Notes: generated from the letters alone by a model not told the origin. A DNA stretch of 64,000 bases from JAFGLZ01 sp964390905 (GCA_964390905.1 CAYMLO010000012.1:21964-85963); one strand, 5' to 3'; counted from the first letter of the stretch, positions 1 through 9,992 are shown. Numbers and translations are program-made.

Positions 1-177
1 CTGATCAAGCCCTGGTTGGCCGCCACGTTGCACTTCGCCGTTTCTTCGCTGGTGATCGGCAACAGCGCCAGACTGGTCCGCGCGGGAGAGGAACTGATGC
101 CCCATGCGCCAGAGCAGGCGTCGTCCGAAGACCAAGCGGATCGCCGGTCGCTGGTCGCTTCGGCCCCCCCCGCTTGA
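1..177 (+). CDS. C-terminal end of a probable P-type (P1B) metal ATPase, partial
   Basis: The window opens inside a reading frame that runs from base 1 to a TGA at 175-177, giving the last 58 residues of a protein. The segment LHFAVSSLVIGNSARLVR resembles the final transmembrane helix and tail of heavy-metal P1B ATPases, which usually end with a pattern like LHN.SS..V..NSLRL. The remaining tail is hydrophilic and rich in Ala, Ser and Asp. No catalytic motif is inside the window, so the family assignment rests on one helix and is tentative. The downstream ACT gene follows on the same strand with a gap of about 56 bases. Confidence 0.4.
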   Translation: MIKPWLAATLHFAVSSLVIGNSARLVRAGEELMPHAPEQASSEDQADRRSLVASAPPA

Positions 178-233
178 CGCACGTTTCGGATAATCTAGTT
201 GCTCCCGCCGGCTTGCGTGGTACATTGGGGCGC

Positions 234-707
234 ATGTCGCTGGAACCGTTCGAGACCGCCGAGGCCCACGAGACGCCGAACGTGCGACAGCTGTCGACGT
301 TCCTCGACAATCGGGTCGGCCAACTGCTCCGGTTGACCCGAGCGTTCGAGGGGACCTCCATCCGCATTCTGGCCCTGACGATCATCAGCTCGGTGGACTG
401 TGCGATTGTTCGGATTCTGGTCGATGACGTCGATGAGGCCGAGCGCATCCTTCGTGGTGAGGGGTTCGCAGTCAGCACGGCCGAGCTGCTGGTTGTGCAA
501 ATGCCGCCCGGTCATACGGGATTGCTGACGATCTGTTCGGCGCTGCTGGCGGCCGAGGTCAACATCCACTACGCCTACCCCCTCCTGGACCGCCCAAACG
601 GCCGGCCGGCCCTGGCGCTACTGGTCGATGACGTGGAGATGTCCGCCAACATCCTCCGCGACAAGAAGTTTACCGTGTTGGACGAAAGTGATCTGGCTGG
701 GAGTTGA
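234..707 (+). CDS. Tandem ACT-domain protein
   Basis: This 157-residue cytoplasmic protein consists almost entirely of two ACT-type ligand-binding units. The first, roughly residues 20-85, starts at RQLSTFLDNRVGQLLRL, typical of ACT domains that follow an 'N+PG.L' pattern. The second, roughly 90-155, contains GHTGLLTICSALLAAEVNI. ACT domains bind amino acids and regulate metabolic enzymes. Stand-alone tandem ACT proteins of this size are usually regulators or amino-acid sensors without a catalytic part. The ATG at 234 is chosen because the residues before it in the frame are not ACT-like. An upstream TTG at 174 would overlap the previous stop. The ligand cannot be told from sequence. Confidence 0.8.
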   Translation: MSLEPFETAEAHETPNVRQLSTFLDNRVGQLLRLTRAFEGTSIRILALTIISSVDCAIVRILVDDVDEAERILRGEGFAVSTAELLVVQMPPGHTGLLTICSALLAAEVNIHYAYPLLDRPNGRPALALLVDDVEMSANILRDKKFTVLDESDLAGS

Positions 708-905
708 TTGCGGGCAGGTCAAAGTGGCATGCTCGGCCATTCTGGCGGACCGAACTGCCTGGGAAATCAATCGTAAGTGTTTTGAAATAAGTGGTTTCCG
801 TGTCTTGGTGGGATGGCACGAACCTTGCCCTGACACGCCCGTAGGACTGGTGAAGTCTTCTGCGGGCGGGGACCCGCTCCGGACAGAGCCGATGAGGTGG
901 TGGCC

Positions 906-1754
906 ATGTTCCGATTCGTCAACAACGTCAAGACGGTCGTGCTGCTGGGTGCGATCATGGGCTTGGCCCTCTGCATCGGGCAGTTTTGGGGGACCAACGG
1001 GCTGATCATCGGGTTCCTGTTTGGCGGGGCCATGAACCTGATCGCCTACTTCTTCAGCGACAAGATCGCCCTGGCCAGCATGCGGGCCCAGGAGGTCACC
1101 GAGGCCGAGGCGCCCGAACTGGTTGGCATGGTCCGCGAGCTGGCCATGGGGGCTTCGTTGCCCATGCCCCGCGTCTATGTCTGTCCTGAGCAGGCGCCCA
1201 ACGCCTTCGCGACCGGCAGAGACCCGAGTCACGCCGCCGTGGCCGTGACGGAGGGACTGCTGCGGGCGATGAACCCGCGTCAGATCCGCGCCGTGTTGGC
1301 CCACGAGATCGCCCACGTCCGACACCGGGACATCCTGATCAGTTCGGTGGCGGCCACCATCGCGGGGGCGGTGACGATGGTGGCCCGGTTGGCGTGGTTC
1401 ATTCCGCTGGGCGGCGATGATGACGAGGGCGGCAATCCCCTGGCGGGGCTGTTCATGTTGATCCTCGCGCCGTTGGCGGCGATCCTGATCCAAGCGGCGA
1501 TCTCCCGATCGCGGGAGTACAACGCCGACAGCTACGGGGGCGAGCTGTGCGGCGATCCACGCGATCTGGCCAGTGCCCTCGACCGGCTGCATACCTACAA
1601 CGAGAAGGTTCCTCTGCACGCCAGTCCCTCGCATGCGAACATGTTCATCGTCCAGCCGCTGATCCCGGGTGGGATGGTGGGCCTGTTCAGCAGCCATCCG
1701 CCGCCCGAGCGCCGCATCGCCCGCCTCATGGAGCAGGCCGCCGGGCGGAGCTGA
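906..1754 (+). CDS. htpX: HtpX-type membrane zinc metalloprotease
   Basis: This is an M48-family inner-membrane endopeptidase, which takes part in quality control of membrane proteins. An N-terminal pair of hydrophobic segments (about residues 8-50) precedes the cytoplasmic protease domain. The zinc motif HEIAH lies at residues 133-137, and the third zinc ligand is Glu204 in SREYNADSYG, which fits the family spacing. Two further hydrophobic segments lie between them (about 146-195). At 282 residues the length is normal for HtpX. The ATG at 906 is preferred because GATGAGGTGG lies just upstream; a GTG at 897 would add three residues. About 200 bases separate it from the ACT gene. Confidence 0.93.
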   Translation: MFRFVNNVKTVVLLGAIMGLALCIGQFWGTNGLIIGFLFGGAMNLIAYFFSDKIALASMRAQEVTEAEAPELVGMVRELAMGASLPMPRVYVCPEQAPNAFATGRDPSHAAVAVTEGLLRAMNPRQIRAVLAHEIAHVRHRDILISSVAATIAGAVTMVARLAWFIPLGGDDDEGGNPLAGLFMLILAPLAAILIQAAISRSREYNADSYGGELCGDPRDLASALDRLHTYNEKVPLHASPSHANMFIVQPLIPGGMVGLFSSHPPPERRIARLMEQAAGRS

Positions 1755-2164
1755 GGAGGCGGTCGCGTAGTTCCCGGGGCGGCAGGACTGCACACGACCC
1801 CGAGCTGACCACGGGGCCCTTTCAGCCTGTCCCTGACACCCGACCTTATCGGACCTGCGCATTGCATGTGCCCCATTTCCAGGTAGATCGACCAAACCGA
1901 AGGAAGGTGCCTCGAAGCGGCACCGCGGAGACGCCAGACGGGTGATCCTGCTGGACAAGGGCGGTTCGTAGGCGGCCATCAGGCTGACGCTGACGTCAGA
2001 AGGGCGCCTCAGCCCCCACCATCTCAGGAAAAAGACGGAAAGTGCTAACAGAATCCCGGCCGGTGGGGGAACAAGTCCTCTGGCAGGGATGATTGCATGG
2101 GCGTCGCGCCCCTGCGACCTGGCTCGTAGCGTGCGCGGGATACGCATCCAAGGGAGGCAAATCT
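1755..2164. other. Intergenic stretch, no gene seen
   Basis: About 410 bases lie between htpX and the HAF-repeat gene. Reading frames here are shadows without a recognisable domain. No tRNA-like cloverleaf or strong terminator was found. A good Shine-Dalgarno sequence (AGGGAGGC, 2151-2158) at its right end serves the next gene. Confidence 0.5.
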
Positions 2165-3256
2165 ATGGCAATACGAACAGAATTCATCCTTGAGGTCGGG
2201 CTGATGGTCTCGGTTGCATCGGTAACGTTTGCGGCGGAGCCGAGCTTTCAGGGCCTCGGCGCTCTGGGGGCGGAGAGCAGGGCCTACGATGTCTCAGCAA
2301 GCGGGTCCGTTGTTGTGGGGGCCAGTGACGACCAGGCCTTCCGCTGGGAGACCGGTGTGATGAGCGGACTCGGGGCCGGTTCCGCTTCGGCCGTCTCTGC
2401 GGACGGGTCGGTCGTTGTGGGGACGTCCGGATCCGAGGCCTTCCGCTGGGCGGGGGGGACGATGAGTGGGCTCGGCACGCTGCCAAAGTATACCACCAGC
2501 TCGGGCACGGGCGTTTCGGCCGACGGGTCAGTGGTCGTAGGGGGCGCATTCATGGGGGGCGTTGTCATTGACCATGCGTCATTCCGCTGGGAGAACGATG
2601 TGATGACGGGCTTTGCGGCCAGCGGGGAGGTCGGTTTCTCATCGGCCTACGACGTTTCTGCTGACGGTTCCGTGGTGGTGGGGACCCGCACCACGGGGAC
2701 AGGAGGCGCCTATCGCTGGGACAACGGAACGATGACTTCCCTCGGCGGCGGCATGGCATACGGCGTCTCTGCGGACGGGTCGGTGATCGTGGGAGGCGGC
2801 ATCGCCGGTGAGGTGGGCGTGGAGGCCTTTCGCTGGGAGGACGGTGCGATCAGCGGGTTGGGCGTTCTTCCTGGATTCGAGCCCAACAGCCTCGCCTGTG
2901 ACGTCTCGGCCGACGGTTCCGTGGTCGTGGGCAACACCGTGATTTGGAACGAAGGGGACCCCTGCCTTCCCCTGTGGATTCCCGAAAAGGCCTTCATCTG
3001 GACCGAGGAGACCGGCATGGTCGGTCTCGGCGACCTGCTGGTCGACGCGTACGGGCTGGACCTGAACGGCTGGACGTTGACCGCGGCCACGGGCATCGCC
3101 GACGACGGCATGACGATCGTCGGCTACGGGATCAACCCATCGGGCCTCACGGAGGGTTGGATCGCGCAGGTCCCCGAGCCCGCCGGCGCCTCCCTTCTTG
3201 TCGTCGGTGGCGCGTTTGCCCTCTGCCGTCGACGGCGCGGTTGTGGTGGTGGGTGA
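2165..3256 (+). CDS. Secreted HAF-repeat protein with PEP-CTERM sorting tail
   Basis: The 363-residue product starts with a signal peptide (cleavage probably after TFAA, near residue 22). It continues with about seven imperfect repeats of roughly 40 residues built around VSADGSVVVG and AFRWE.G.M.GLG. This is the 'probable extracellular repeat, HAF family' pattern, which is thought to fold as a beta-propeller or solenoid. The C-terminus, PEPAGASLLVVGGAFAL followed by RRRR, is a PEP-CTERM signal: Pro-Glu-Pro, one hydrophobic helix and a basic tail cut by exosortase. The ATG at 2165 has AGGGAGGC seven bases upstream. The protein is probably cell-surface or matrix associated. Its ligand is unknown. 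Confidence 0.88.
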   Translation: MAIRTEFILEVGLMVSVASVTFAAEPSFQGLGALGAESRAYDVSASGSVVVGASDDQAFRWETGVMSGLGAGSASAVSADGSVVVGTSGSEAFRWAGGTMSGLGTLPKYTTSSGTGVSADGSVVVGGAFMGGVVIDHASFRWENDVMTGFAASGEVGFSSAYDVSADGSVVVGTRTTGTGGAYRWDNGTMTSLGGGMAYGVSADGSVIVGGGIAGEVGVEAFRWEDGAISGLGVLPGFEPNSLACDVSADGSVVVGNTVIWNEGDPCLPLWIPEKAFIWTEETGMVGLGDLLVDAYGLDLNGWTLTAATGIADDGMTIVGYGINPSGLTEGWIAQVPEPAGASLLVVGGAFALCRRRRGCGGG

Positions 3257-3507
3257 TTCCGCCGAGCAGGCTTCGGGGCGGAGCTGATGGGGCAGCGCCC
3301 CGTCTCGCGTGGCCGCGTGCGGCCACTCCCCGCCGCGAGCGGCGGGGCTAAGCGGTGTGCGCCAAGCACATGCCAACACTCTAGGCGCGGGTGTATCCTT
3401 CTGACGCGACGAACGGATGGGTTGAGTCGTCCTGGCGGGTCGGCTATCGTTGCGTGCAGACAGACGTCGTTGGGTGGCGGGTGAAGCGGCGTCGGGAGGA
3501 GCATGCA

Positions 3508-4770
3508 ATGTCGGATCGGCCGTCCGGGATCAATCGTCGGGATTTTCTGCATCGAACCGCTGGGGCGGCACTGGGCGCGTCGGCGTTGGCGGGTGCGTCG
3601 GCCCAGGCGGGGGAGGGAGCCGAGAAAGCTGCCGCGGCCGAACCGATCTGGCGGAACAAGCATCCCGACATGACGTACCGCCGTCTCGGGCGGATCAACT
3701 ACATGTGCAGCCGACTCGCGGCCGGCTGGCGGGGCAACAACCGGCTGAAACGGATGCTGCTGGAGAAGGGGGTGAACTACTTCGACACGTCTCGGACCTA
3801 CTCCGGCGGCAACAACGAGAAGGAGCTGGGGGAGCTGGCGCGGAAGTTCCGCGACCGGATGTTCCTGAGCAGCAAGGCCAGCGGGTTGGCCGGCTATCCC
3901 CGTAGGGCATTCGAGCCCGGTGAGGGCGCCAAGGCCGCCCGGATGTACCACGAGTTGCTGGACACCTCGCTCCGCGTCCTGGGCGTCGACCATTTGGACT
4001 GCTACTACCTCCATGGCGTGGCTGATCCGTTCGTGCTGGAGACCGAAGAGCTGTACGCCGCCTACCAGAAGGCTCACAAGGCCGGCAAGGTCTTGCACAA
4101 CGGGTTCACCACGCATTCCAACGTCGACAAGGTTCTGGCCAAGGCGCTCGAGGTCGAGGAGAAGGGCGAGATCAAGTTCGATCTGATCATGATCGCCTGC
4201 AATCCCAACAGCTGGCCTGGGCGCAAGGACACCATCACCAAGCTTCGCAAACACGACATCGGCCTGATCTGCATGAAGGCGACCGGGCAGGTCCGCCGTG
4301 GCAAAGACGCCCGTGCGGACAAGATGCTGACGTTGGCCGACACGTTGTCGCTCAACAGTCGCGAGCGGGCCTATGCGTACATGCTGCACGTCGCGGGGTT
4401 CGACGTCCTGATCAGCGAGATGCAGAATCCCAAGCACGTCGAGGGCAACCTGAAGCTGCCCGGCATGAAGCTCGCGGCGTCAGATCGCCGCCGGCTCGAG
4501 ACCATGGTCGCGGCCGAACAGCGTGGCGCCTGCCATCATTGTGGGCAATGCACGGACGCATGTCCGGAAATGATCGAGGTCCACGACATCCTGCGGTACC
4601 ACAGCTACCACCACAACTACGGCCACCACCAGGACGCGTGCTCCCAGTATAGGGAGTTGGGGTACGACGTGGCCCGGGCGTGTAGCGATTGCGGGCGGTG
4701 CAACGCCGTCTGTCCCGCAGGAATCGATTTGCAGGCCGTCGTGGCCGAGGCCGCGCGACTGTTGGCCTGA
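3508..4770 (+). CDS. Tat-exported aldo/keto reductase with C-terminal 2x[4Fe-4S] ferredoxin domain
   Basis: The 420-residue protein starts with a twin-arginine signal (NRRDFLH, then an Ala-rich stretch), so it is probably exported folded. Residues about 45-330 form an aldo-keto reductase TIM barrel. The usual tetrad is plausible: Asp and Tyr in YFDTSRTY, Lys in LSSKASG, His in YYLHG. The tail carries two iron-sulfur motifs: Cys345, 348 and 352 with Cys342, and Cys392, 395, 398 and 402, each ending in CP. This AKR-ferredoxin architecture is common in Planctomycetota and is annotated as a predicted oxidoreductase with unknown substrate. The ATG at 3508 follows GGGAGGAGC. The His-rich stretch between the clusters (SYHHNYGHH) is unusual. 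Confidence 0.88.
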   Translation: MSDRPSGINRRDFLHRTAGAALGASALAGASAQAGEGAEKAAAAEPIWRNKHPDMTYRRLGRINYMCSRLAAGWRGNNRLKRMLLEKGVNYFDTSRTYSGGNNEKELGELARKFRDRMFLSSKASGLAGYPRRAFEPGEGAKAARMYHELLDTSLRVLGVDHLDCYYLHGVADPFVLETEELYAAYQKAHKAGKVLHNGFTTHSNVDKVLAKALEVEEKGEIKFDLIMIACNPNSWPGRKDTITKLRKHDIGLICMKATGQVRRGKDARADKMLTLADTLSLNSRERAYAYMLHVAGFDVLISEMQNPKHVEGNLKLPGMKLAASDRRRLETMVAAEQRGACHHCGQCTDACPEMIEVHDILRYHSYHHNYGHHQDACSQYRELGYDVARACSDCGRCNAVCPAGIDLQAVVAEAARLLA

Positions 4771-4919
4771 GGAGAGACACCTTCTCGTCCGACAGACCGG
4801 ATGACACCCGCGGGGAATAACCCAAGGCGCGTCCCTCCAGAGCCGATAACTCGCCAGGGGTTCGGTATTTGACCCTCTTGGTCAAGGTGTTTTCAGCCCC
4901 CTTGTGGCGTGAGTCGGCG

Positions 4920-6353
4920 ATGAAAGTCTCATTGGCCTACCTTGCGATAGACTCCCCGCAGGACACGGGGTACAGCTACGGTCTGGGCTACGTGGCTGCT
5001 GCACTCCGCGAGGCGGGCCACGAGGTCGATGGCTGGGGGCTGACCGACGGCCGGGACGTGACGGGTTTCTTGGAAGAGCTCCGAAGTCGTCGACCGGACC
5101 TCCTCGGGCTCTCAGCGACCACGGCGCAGTTTGCGCACGTCGGCGAGATTGCCCGGGCGGCCAAGGAGGTCTGCGACTGCTTCATCGTGTGCGGCGGCGT
5201 CCACCCGACGTTGGCGCCGACGTGCATTCACGAGGCTGACGCGGTGGACGCCATCGTCAGGGGGGAGGGCGAGGGGGCGATGGTGGAGCTTGCCGCCGCC
5301 CTCGAAACGGGCGCCGGGCCAAGCGGCATCGCGGGCGTTTGGTCTCGGCGAGACGGCGCGATCGTCGAGAACGCCCCCCGGCCCTTCATCGAAGACCTGG
5401 ATGCCTTGCCCTTCCCCGACAAGACCTGTGTGGACTATCAGTCGATCATCGATCGGGCCGGTGGGGTGAACCGCTTCGTCTTCAGTCGCGGATGCACGTT
5501 TGGCTGCACGTACTGCTCGAACCGTGCGCTGTCGCGGGTTTGCCAGGGGCGCTACTTCAGACAGCAGAGCCCCGCGCGGGCCATCGCGGAGATCCGTCGC
5601 GACCGCGAGCGCTTCGCGTTCTCGCGAATCGTCATCGACGACGACACGATCACGCTGAACAAGGCCTGGTTCTACGATTTCTTCGGCCGCTACCGCCAGG
5701 AGTTCGACGTTCCGTTCGGCTGCAACGTCAGGATTGGCACGGTCGATCAGGACATGATCCGGTTGCTCGCCGAGGCGGGCTGCACGACGGTCGCCGTCGG
5801 CGTCGAGCACGGAAACGAGGCGTTTCGACGCGACGTGCTCAATCGTCCGATGACGAATCGTCAGATCATCGAAGTGTTCGACCTGTGTCATCGCTACGGA
5901 CTGGAGACGTTCGGCCAGGCGATCGTCGGGTTCCCACACGAGAACAGGCGACTCTTCCTGGATACGGTCAGGCTGTGCAGAAGGCTGTCGATTCGGAATC
6001 CCATCTCCATCTTCCAGCCCTATCCCGGTACGGCGTTGGGCGAGATCTGCCAGCAGAATGGTTGGTTGCCGTCGAAGGCGTCCTACAGGGAGCGACAAGA
6101 GGCCGTCATCAGCTACCCGGGCTTCAGCAAGGAGGAGATCCAGCTTTGTGCGGATGCGTTTCCCGCGCTGACGCAAAGCAAGTGGCTCCCGTTGTGGATC
6201 CCGCTGGCGTGGACGCTTCGCGTGTGGCGAGCGGCAGACCTATGCAGGTACGTCGTCAGGCGGTCGCTCGAACGGGCTGCGACCGTCGGACGGTCGCTGC
6301 GCAGATGGGTGGCCCACCTGACGCCCCGCGGGTTACTTGAACCGAACGGTTAG
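4920..6353 (+). CDS. B12-binding-domain radical SAM protein
   Basis: This 477-residue protein has an N-terminal Rossmann-like cobalamin-binding domain (about residues 1-140, with the LGLSATTAQF and CGGVHPTLAP segments). A radical SAM core follows, with the cluster motif CTFGCTYC at Cys192, Cys196 and Cys199. The core continues with IDDDTIT, NVRIGTV and AVGVEHGNE, all typical of the B12-radical SAM methyltransferase/cyclase superfamily (the BchE/P-methylase group). The last 70 residues are hydrophobic then basic (LPLWIPLAWTL), perhaps membrane associated. The gene follows the AKR gene by 150 bases on the same strand. It overlaps the convergent gene by 21 bases at its 3' end. The substrate cannot be told. 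Confidence 0.9.
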   Translation: MKVSLAYLAIDSPQDTGYSYGLGYVAAALREAGHEVDGWGLTDGRDVTGFLEELRSRRPDLLGLSATTAQFAHVGEIARAAKEVCDCFIVCGGVHPTLAPTCIHEADAVDAIVRGEGEGAMVELAAALETGAGPSGIAGVWSRRDGAIVENAPRPFIEDLDALPFPDKTCVDYQSIIDRAGGVNRFVFSRGCTFGCTYCSNRALSRVCQGRYFRQQSPARAIAEIRRDRERFAFSRIVIDDDTITLNKAWFYDFFGRYRQEFDVPFGCNVRIGTVDQDMIRLLAEAGCTTVAVGVEHGNEAFRRDVLNRPMTNRQIIEVFDLCHRYGLETFGQAIVGFPHENRRLFLDTVRLCRRLSIRNPISIFQPYPGTALGEICQQNGWLPSKASYRERQEAVISYPGFSKEEIQLCADAFPALTQSKWLPLWIPLAWTLRVWRAADLCRYVVRRSLERAATVGRSLRRWVAHLTPRGLLEPNG

Positions 6354-9300
6354 CGCCACCGGGCCGTTGTCGGCATGCCTTGCCCGGACGATCAGATGCT
6401 TGGTTTCGGGAAGGTACTTCCATCCCTCGGGATTCTCGGGGATGGCTTGTACTGACTTCAGCGACTGATTCCCCAGCGCCACCGACGCGGGCGCCGAACA
6501 GTTCGCCAGCAGCGTTCCGCTGTACTGATCCGGGTAGAACGTCAACGGGACCGTCAGCGTCTTGTCCGACAAGGCTGGCTTGCCGAGCTTGGCGCACGAC
6601 GTGATGTGGAGGGTCGGCTCGCCGGCCCGACGCACGTAGGTCGTCTTGACGCGGGGGTCGTGGCCCTCGACGGCGTAGCGGTTCAGGATGATGTCCTCCG
6701 GGTTGATCATGGCGGGACATCGCTTGGTCAGACGCCCATACAACCCGTCGGGGTACGAGCCCTTGAGCTCGGGCTTCTCGTCGCCGAACTGCAGCCACTC
6801 GCCGCTGACGGTGATGCCCTCGGCGATCTGCTTCCACGGGAAGCTCGTGTCATGCGGGGCCAACTTCTGCAGGTAGTAGGCGTACACCAGCCCGCACCAC
6901 TGGACCGGATTGCCCAGCCAGGAGTGCGTGAAGAACGTCGTGCCGAACACGGGGATCGACGCGTAGCGCATCCATTGCTCGCGGTCCGGCGCCTGCCAGA
7001 CGTACTGAAACGCCATGCCCGTCCAGGCCCAGTAGATGGCCCGGTCGAGGTACTGCCGCTCGCCCGTCATCTCGTAGGCGTCGACGTAGGCGCCGACCGC
7101 ATAGGCCGCCCCCAGCACGTCCGGCTCATAGATGGGGCACTCCCACCCCTGCGCGCCATGCGGGACGTGGAACCGGTCGTGGTAGGCGAGCGCCTTCAGT
7201 CCGGCCTGGAGGGTTTCGGCGCTGCCCGTGACGCGGGCCTTGCGGAGCAACGCGCTCGCGCCCTGCGCCACGATCCCCTGAGACGCGTACCCCCGCGGGC
7301 CCAAAGATTCATGCCGCGCGTCGCGGGGCGGCTGGAACCCCCACACCCCGTCGGCGTTCCGGCCGCGGATCTGGCCGGCCGCGCTGTCGGTCATCTGCTT
7401 GATCACCGCCTCGACATGGCCGGTGTAGAACGGCGCCTCTTCGCGCATGATGTGGCAGCACGCGCCGCTGGCCAAGGCCGCCGGTCCGCCGTCGCGGATG
7501 CTGTTCTTCCAGATCAGACGGGCGCGTCCCAGCGATGCCTTCCTGGCGGCCGGGTCCGCGGCCAGGATCGCGTCGAGCCACAGCAGCACGCCGAACTGCG
7601 GGGCGTTGGTCGGCGACCAGCCGACGCAATGGCTCGACTTCTGCTTGTCTTCGTACCACACGGTCTTGGTGAGCCCGTGGCGGCTGATCGCGTACAGCGT
7701 TTGCAGGTCGTGCTGCTTCGGCGCCGGCTTGGGCGGCGGGTTCATCGCGAAGTAGTCCCGCATCGCCGCGACCGCGTCGCCCTCGGGCCGCAAAACGATC
7801 CTCGCGCTGACGCTGACGCTCGAGCCGGGCTTCATCTCGTACGACTCGGCCGCCAGCCGCTCGTTCTCGTTCATGGAGTCGGGGAACGTCGGGACGAACA
7901 CCTCCATCAGGTGGTTTTCCTGCCGATGCGCCAGGTTGGGCGAGCCGAAGGCGGCACAGGGGCCGTAGTCCTTCCCGTTCCACTTCTGGTTCGGGTCCCA
8001 CATCAGCGTGACCATGCCGACCTGCGTCGAGACCATCATCATCGGCACGGTGACCTTGAGCGGGTCCGGCATCAGCCGGTTGTTGATCGGTGGATGCGCA
8101 TCCCGCGTGCTGCTGCTCGGCTCGCCGTCGTCGAGGTACTCGAGCCCCGGAAACAGCGCCTGGCCGCGGTCCTTCGTCGGCAGGCCGTCCGCGACGCGCA
8201 GCGAGATCGGGCAGAACCGTCGCAGGTGAGTCTGTCCCTCGGCGACCAACTCGCCGATTACGTCGACGATAGGCTCGCTCTTGTGCAGGGCGTACACGAG
8301 TCGGGCGCGGAACGGCGCGACTGACTCCTCGCCATGCCGCTTGAACTCGAAATCCAAGATGAGTTCCAATCGGTCCTCGGCATCCGGGGGACTGGCCTTC
8401 ACGCGGGCGATCGAGCATCGCGCTTGACGGAACGGCGCGGCGAACTGTCGAACGGCCAGGTCGTTGACCCGCCAGCCATAGTGCACCTTGGCCTGGTCCT
8501 CGCGCCGCACCTTGCCGACGCAGACATCCACGACGTCCGGGCAGACGGCCACCGTCCGCCATTTGTCGCCGTTGGGCATCTGGAAGTTCGCGGTCCACGG
8601 GGCGGGCAGACCCCTCCGGCCGGTGGTCCGCTTGGCAAACACGACACGACAGGCGGGGTTCTGGATGACAGCGTGGTCTTCTCCGATAGTGACTGCCGCC
8701 TTCGGGGATACCCGCTCGTTCAGGATCGGGGCGGCTCGGTAGACACCGAAGCTCCTTCCGGCCCCCATGGACTTGGCGAAGGTCGGGCCGGACCGGGCTT
8801 CGGCCATGAGTTCGCCCGCTGACTTGGCCTTGAACCGGTGCGTGAACACCACCTTCTCGCCGGCTGGAATCACACGATCGATCTTGAAGCTGGCGATCGA
8901 GTAGGTGTCATCCGACTCGTCCCAAGTGAACTGACTTCCTTCGGGGCCGCGCGCCTGTGCGCGGATCCAGACCTTTCTACCGTCCGGCACCCACGGCGCA
9001 GGGCCCTTGTTGTGCAGGGCGTAGCAGAGGATCACTTCTTCGCCGTCAGTGAAGATCGCCCGGCCGCTATAGGGTTCCCCGATGCTGGTGGCCGAGCCAT
9101 AGCGGTGCAGCCGCAGCCCGGACGGGAGGTCGCCCGCGGCCGCGGTGATCTTGACGCCGGTCGCGTCTGGTTTCAGGACCTTGCCAAGGTCGAACTCGGC
9201 AACGGACATCGGGCAGCCCGGGGCCGCCTCGAGGTAGGCGTCCGTCGCCTGGCCTGCCGGCGCGCCGGTCGCGTTGATGGGTTGTAGGGTCAGCTTGAGG

Positions 9301-9992
9301 CCCTTGTCGCCGACCGTGCTCGCTGGCGCGGTGAGCAACCCGGCCAGACCCAAGACGGGTTCGGCGCCGACCGTCTGGCCGCCGGGCAGCCTCATCACGC
9401 GCGGATCGCCCCAGTAGGCCCAGTCGTAGTTCGTGTTGCCGTCGATGGCGTTGGTGGCGAGCTGCAGGGCGATCGTCTTGCCGGCATACGTGTCGAGCGG
9501 GACGAACACGGGCATCCAATTGCCCGGGGTGTGGACCCGGCTGAACACCTGCTTGTCATCGACCCGCACGATCATCCGAACGCCGTTGGCGCGTTTGTCC
9601 TTGTCCTGTTTGAGTACGGCGTCCGACACACACGCCCAGCCCACCAGCGCAATCTGTGCGCCGCCGCGAGGATCGGGCAGCCTGATCGAGTACGTGATCG
9701 TGGCGTCGTTGGCGTTCTTGGGATGCTCGTAGAGCGCGCGGTGCGTCGACCGGCCGCTCAGCATCTTGCCCCGCGGCCCCATGGCCATCCCGTTCTTGGC
9801 GAGCTTCTCGTCGAACTGATCGATCAGGTCGGCCACGATGGTCACGGAGGGCGGTCCGGCCGCCGAGGCGGCGGACAGCGTCGCACCCCAGATCAACGCC
9901 GCTAGAAGCGCGCAGATCCTCCCATCGAAACGACAGGGCACGCGAAGCCGGTGCACAGCGGGCCCGTGGAAGACGATTTGTGCGTTCGTCAT
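6333..9992 (-). CDS. Very large secreted protein, probable (alpha/alpha)-barrel carbohydrate-active enzyme
   Basis: The 1,219-residue product begins with a long signal peptide (hydrophobic ALLAALIWGATLSAAS, residues about 29-44). The first 200 residues look like a beta-sandwich carbohydrate-binding region. The C-terminal half (about 780-1,100) is rich in Trp, Tyr, His and helical periodicity (YAVGAYVDAYEMTGERQYL, YYLQKLAP). That is what (alpha/alpha)6 or (alpha/alpha)7 toroid glycosidases and polysaccharide lyases look like. No named family is recognised with confidence. Its ATG overlaps the stop of the upstream GH-like gene (ATGA at 9989-9992), so the two are translationally coupled and likely act on the same polymer outside the cytoplasm. 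Confidence 0.75.
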   Translation of the reverse strand: MTNAQIVFHGPAVHRLRVPCRFDGRICALLAALIWGATLSAASAAGPPSVTIVADLIDQFDEKLAKNGMAMGPRGKMLSGRSTHRALYEHPKNANDATITYSIRLPDPRGGAQIALVGWACVSDAVLKQDKDKRANGVRMIVRVDDKQVFSRVHTPGNWMPVFVPLDTYAGKTIALQLATNAIDGNTNYDWAYWGDPRVMRLPGGQTVGAEPVLGLAGLLTAPASTVGDKGLKLTLQPINATGAPAGQATDAYLEAAPGCPMSVAEFDLGKVLKPDATGVKITAAAGDLPSGLRLHRYGSATSIGEPYSGRAIFTDGEEVILCYALHNKGPAPWVPDGRKVWIRAQARGPEGSQFTWDESDDTYSIASFKIDRVIPAGEKVVFTHRFKAKSAGELMAEARSGPTFAKSMGAGRSFGVYRAAPILNERVSPKAAVTIGEDHAVIQNPACRVVFAKRTTGRRGLPAPWTANFQMPNGDKWRTVAVCPDVVDVCVGKVRREDQAKVHYGWRVNDLAVRQFAAPFRQARCSIARVKASPPDAEDRLELILDFEFKRHGEESVAPFRARLVYALHKSEPIVDVIGELVAEGQTHLRRFCPISLRVADGLPTKDRGQALFPGLEYLDDGEPSSSTRDAHPPINNRLMPDPLKVTVPMMMVSTQVGMVTLMWDPNQKWNGKDYGPCAAFGSPNLAHRQENHLMEVFVPTFPDSMNENERLAAESYEMKPGSSVSVSARIVLRPEGDAVAAMRDYFAMNPPPKPAPKQHDLQTLYAISRHGLTKTVWYEDKQKSSHCVGWSPTNAPQFGVLLWLDAILAADPAARKASLGRARLIWKNSIRDGGPAALASGACCHIMREEAPFYTGHVEAVIKQMTDSAAGQIRGRNADGVWGFQPPRDARHESLGPRGYASQGIVAQGASALLRKARVTGSAETLQAGLKALAYHDRFHVPHGAQGWECPIYEPDVLGAAYAVGAYVDAYEMTGERQYLDRAIYWAWTGMAFQYVWQAPDREQWMRYASIPVFGTTFFTHSWLGNPVQWCGLVYAYYLQKLAPHDTSFPWKQIAEGITVSGEWLQFGDEKPELKGSYPDGLYGRLTKRCPAMINPEDIILNRYAVEGHDPRVKTTYVRRAGEPTLHITSCAKLGKPALSDKTLTVPLTFYPDQYSGTLLANCSAPASVALGNQSLKSVQAIPENPEGWKYLPETKHLIVRARHADNGPVALTVRFK

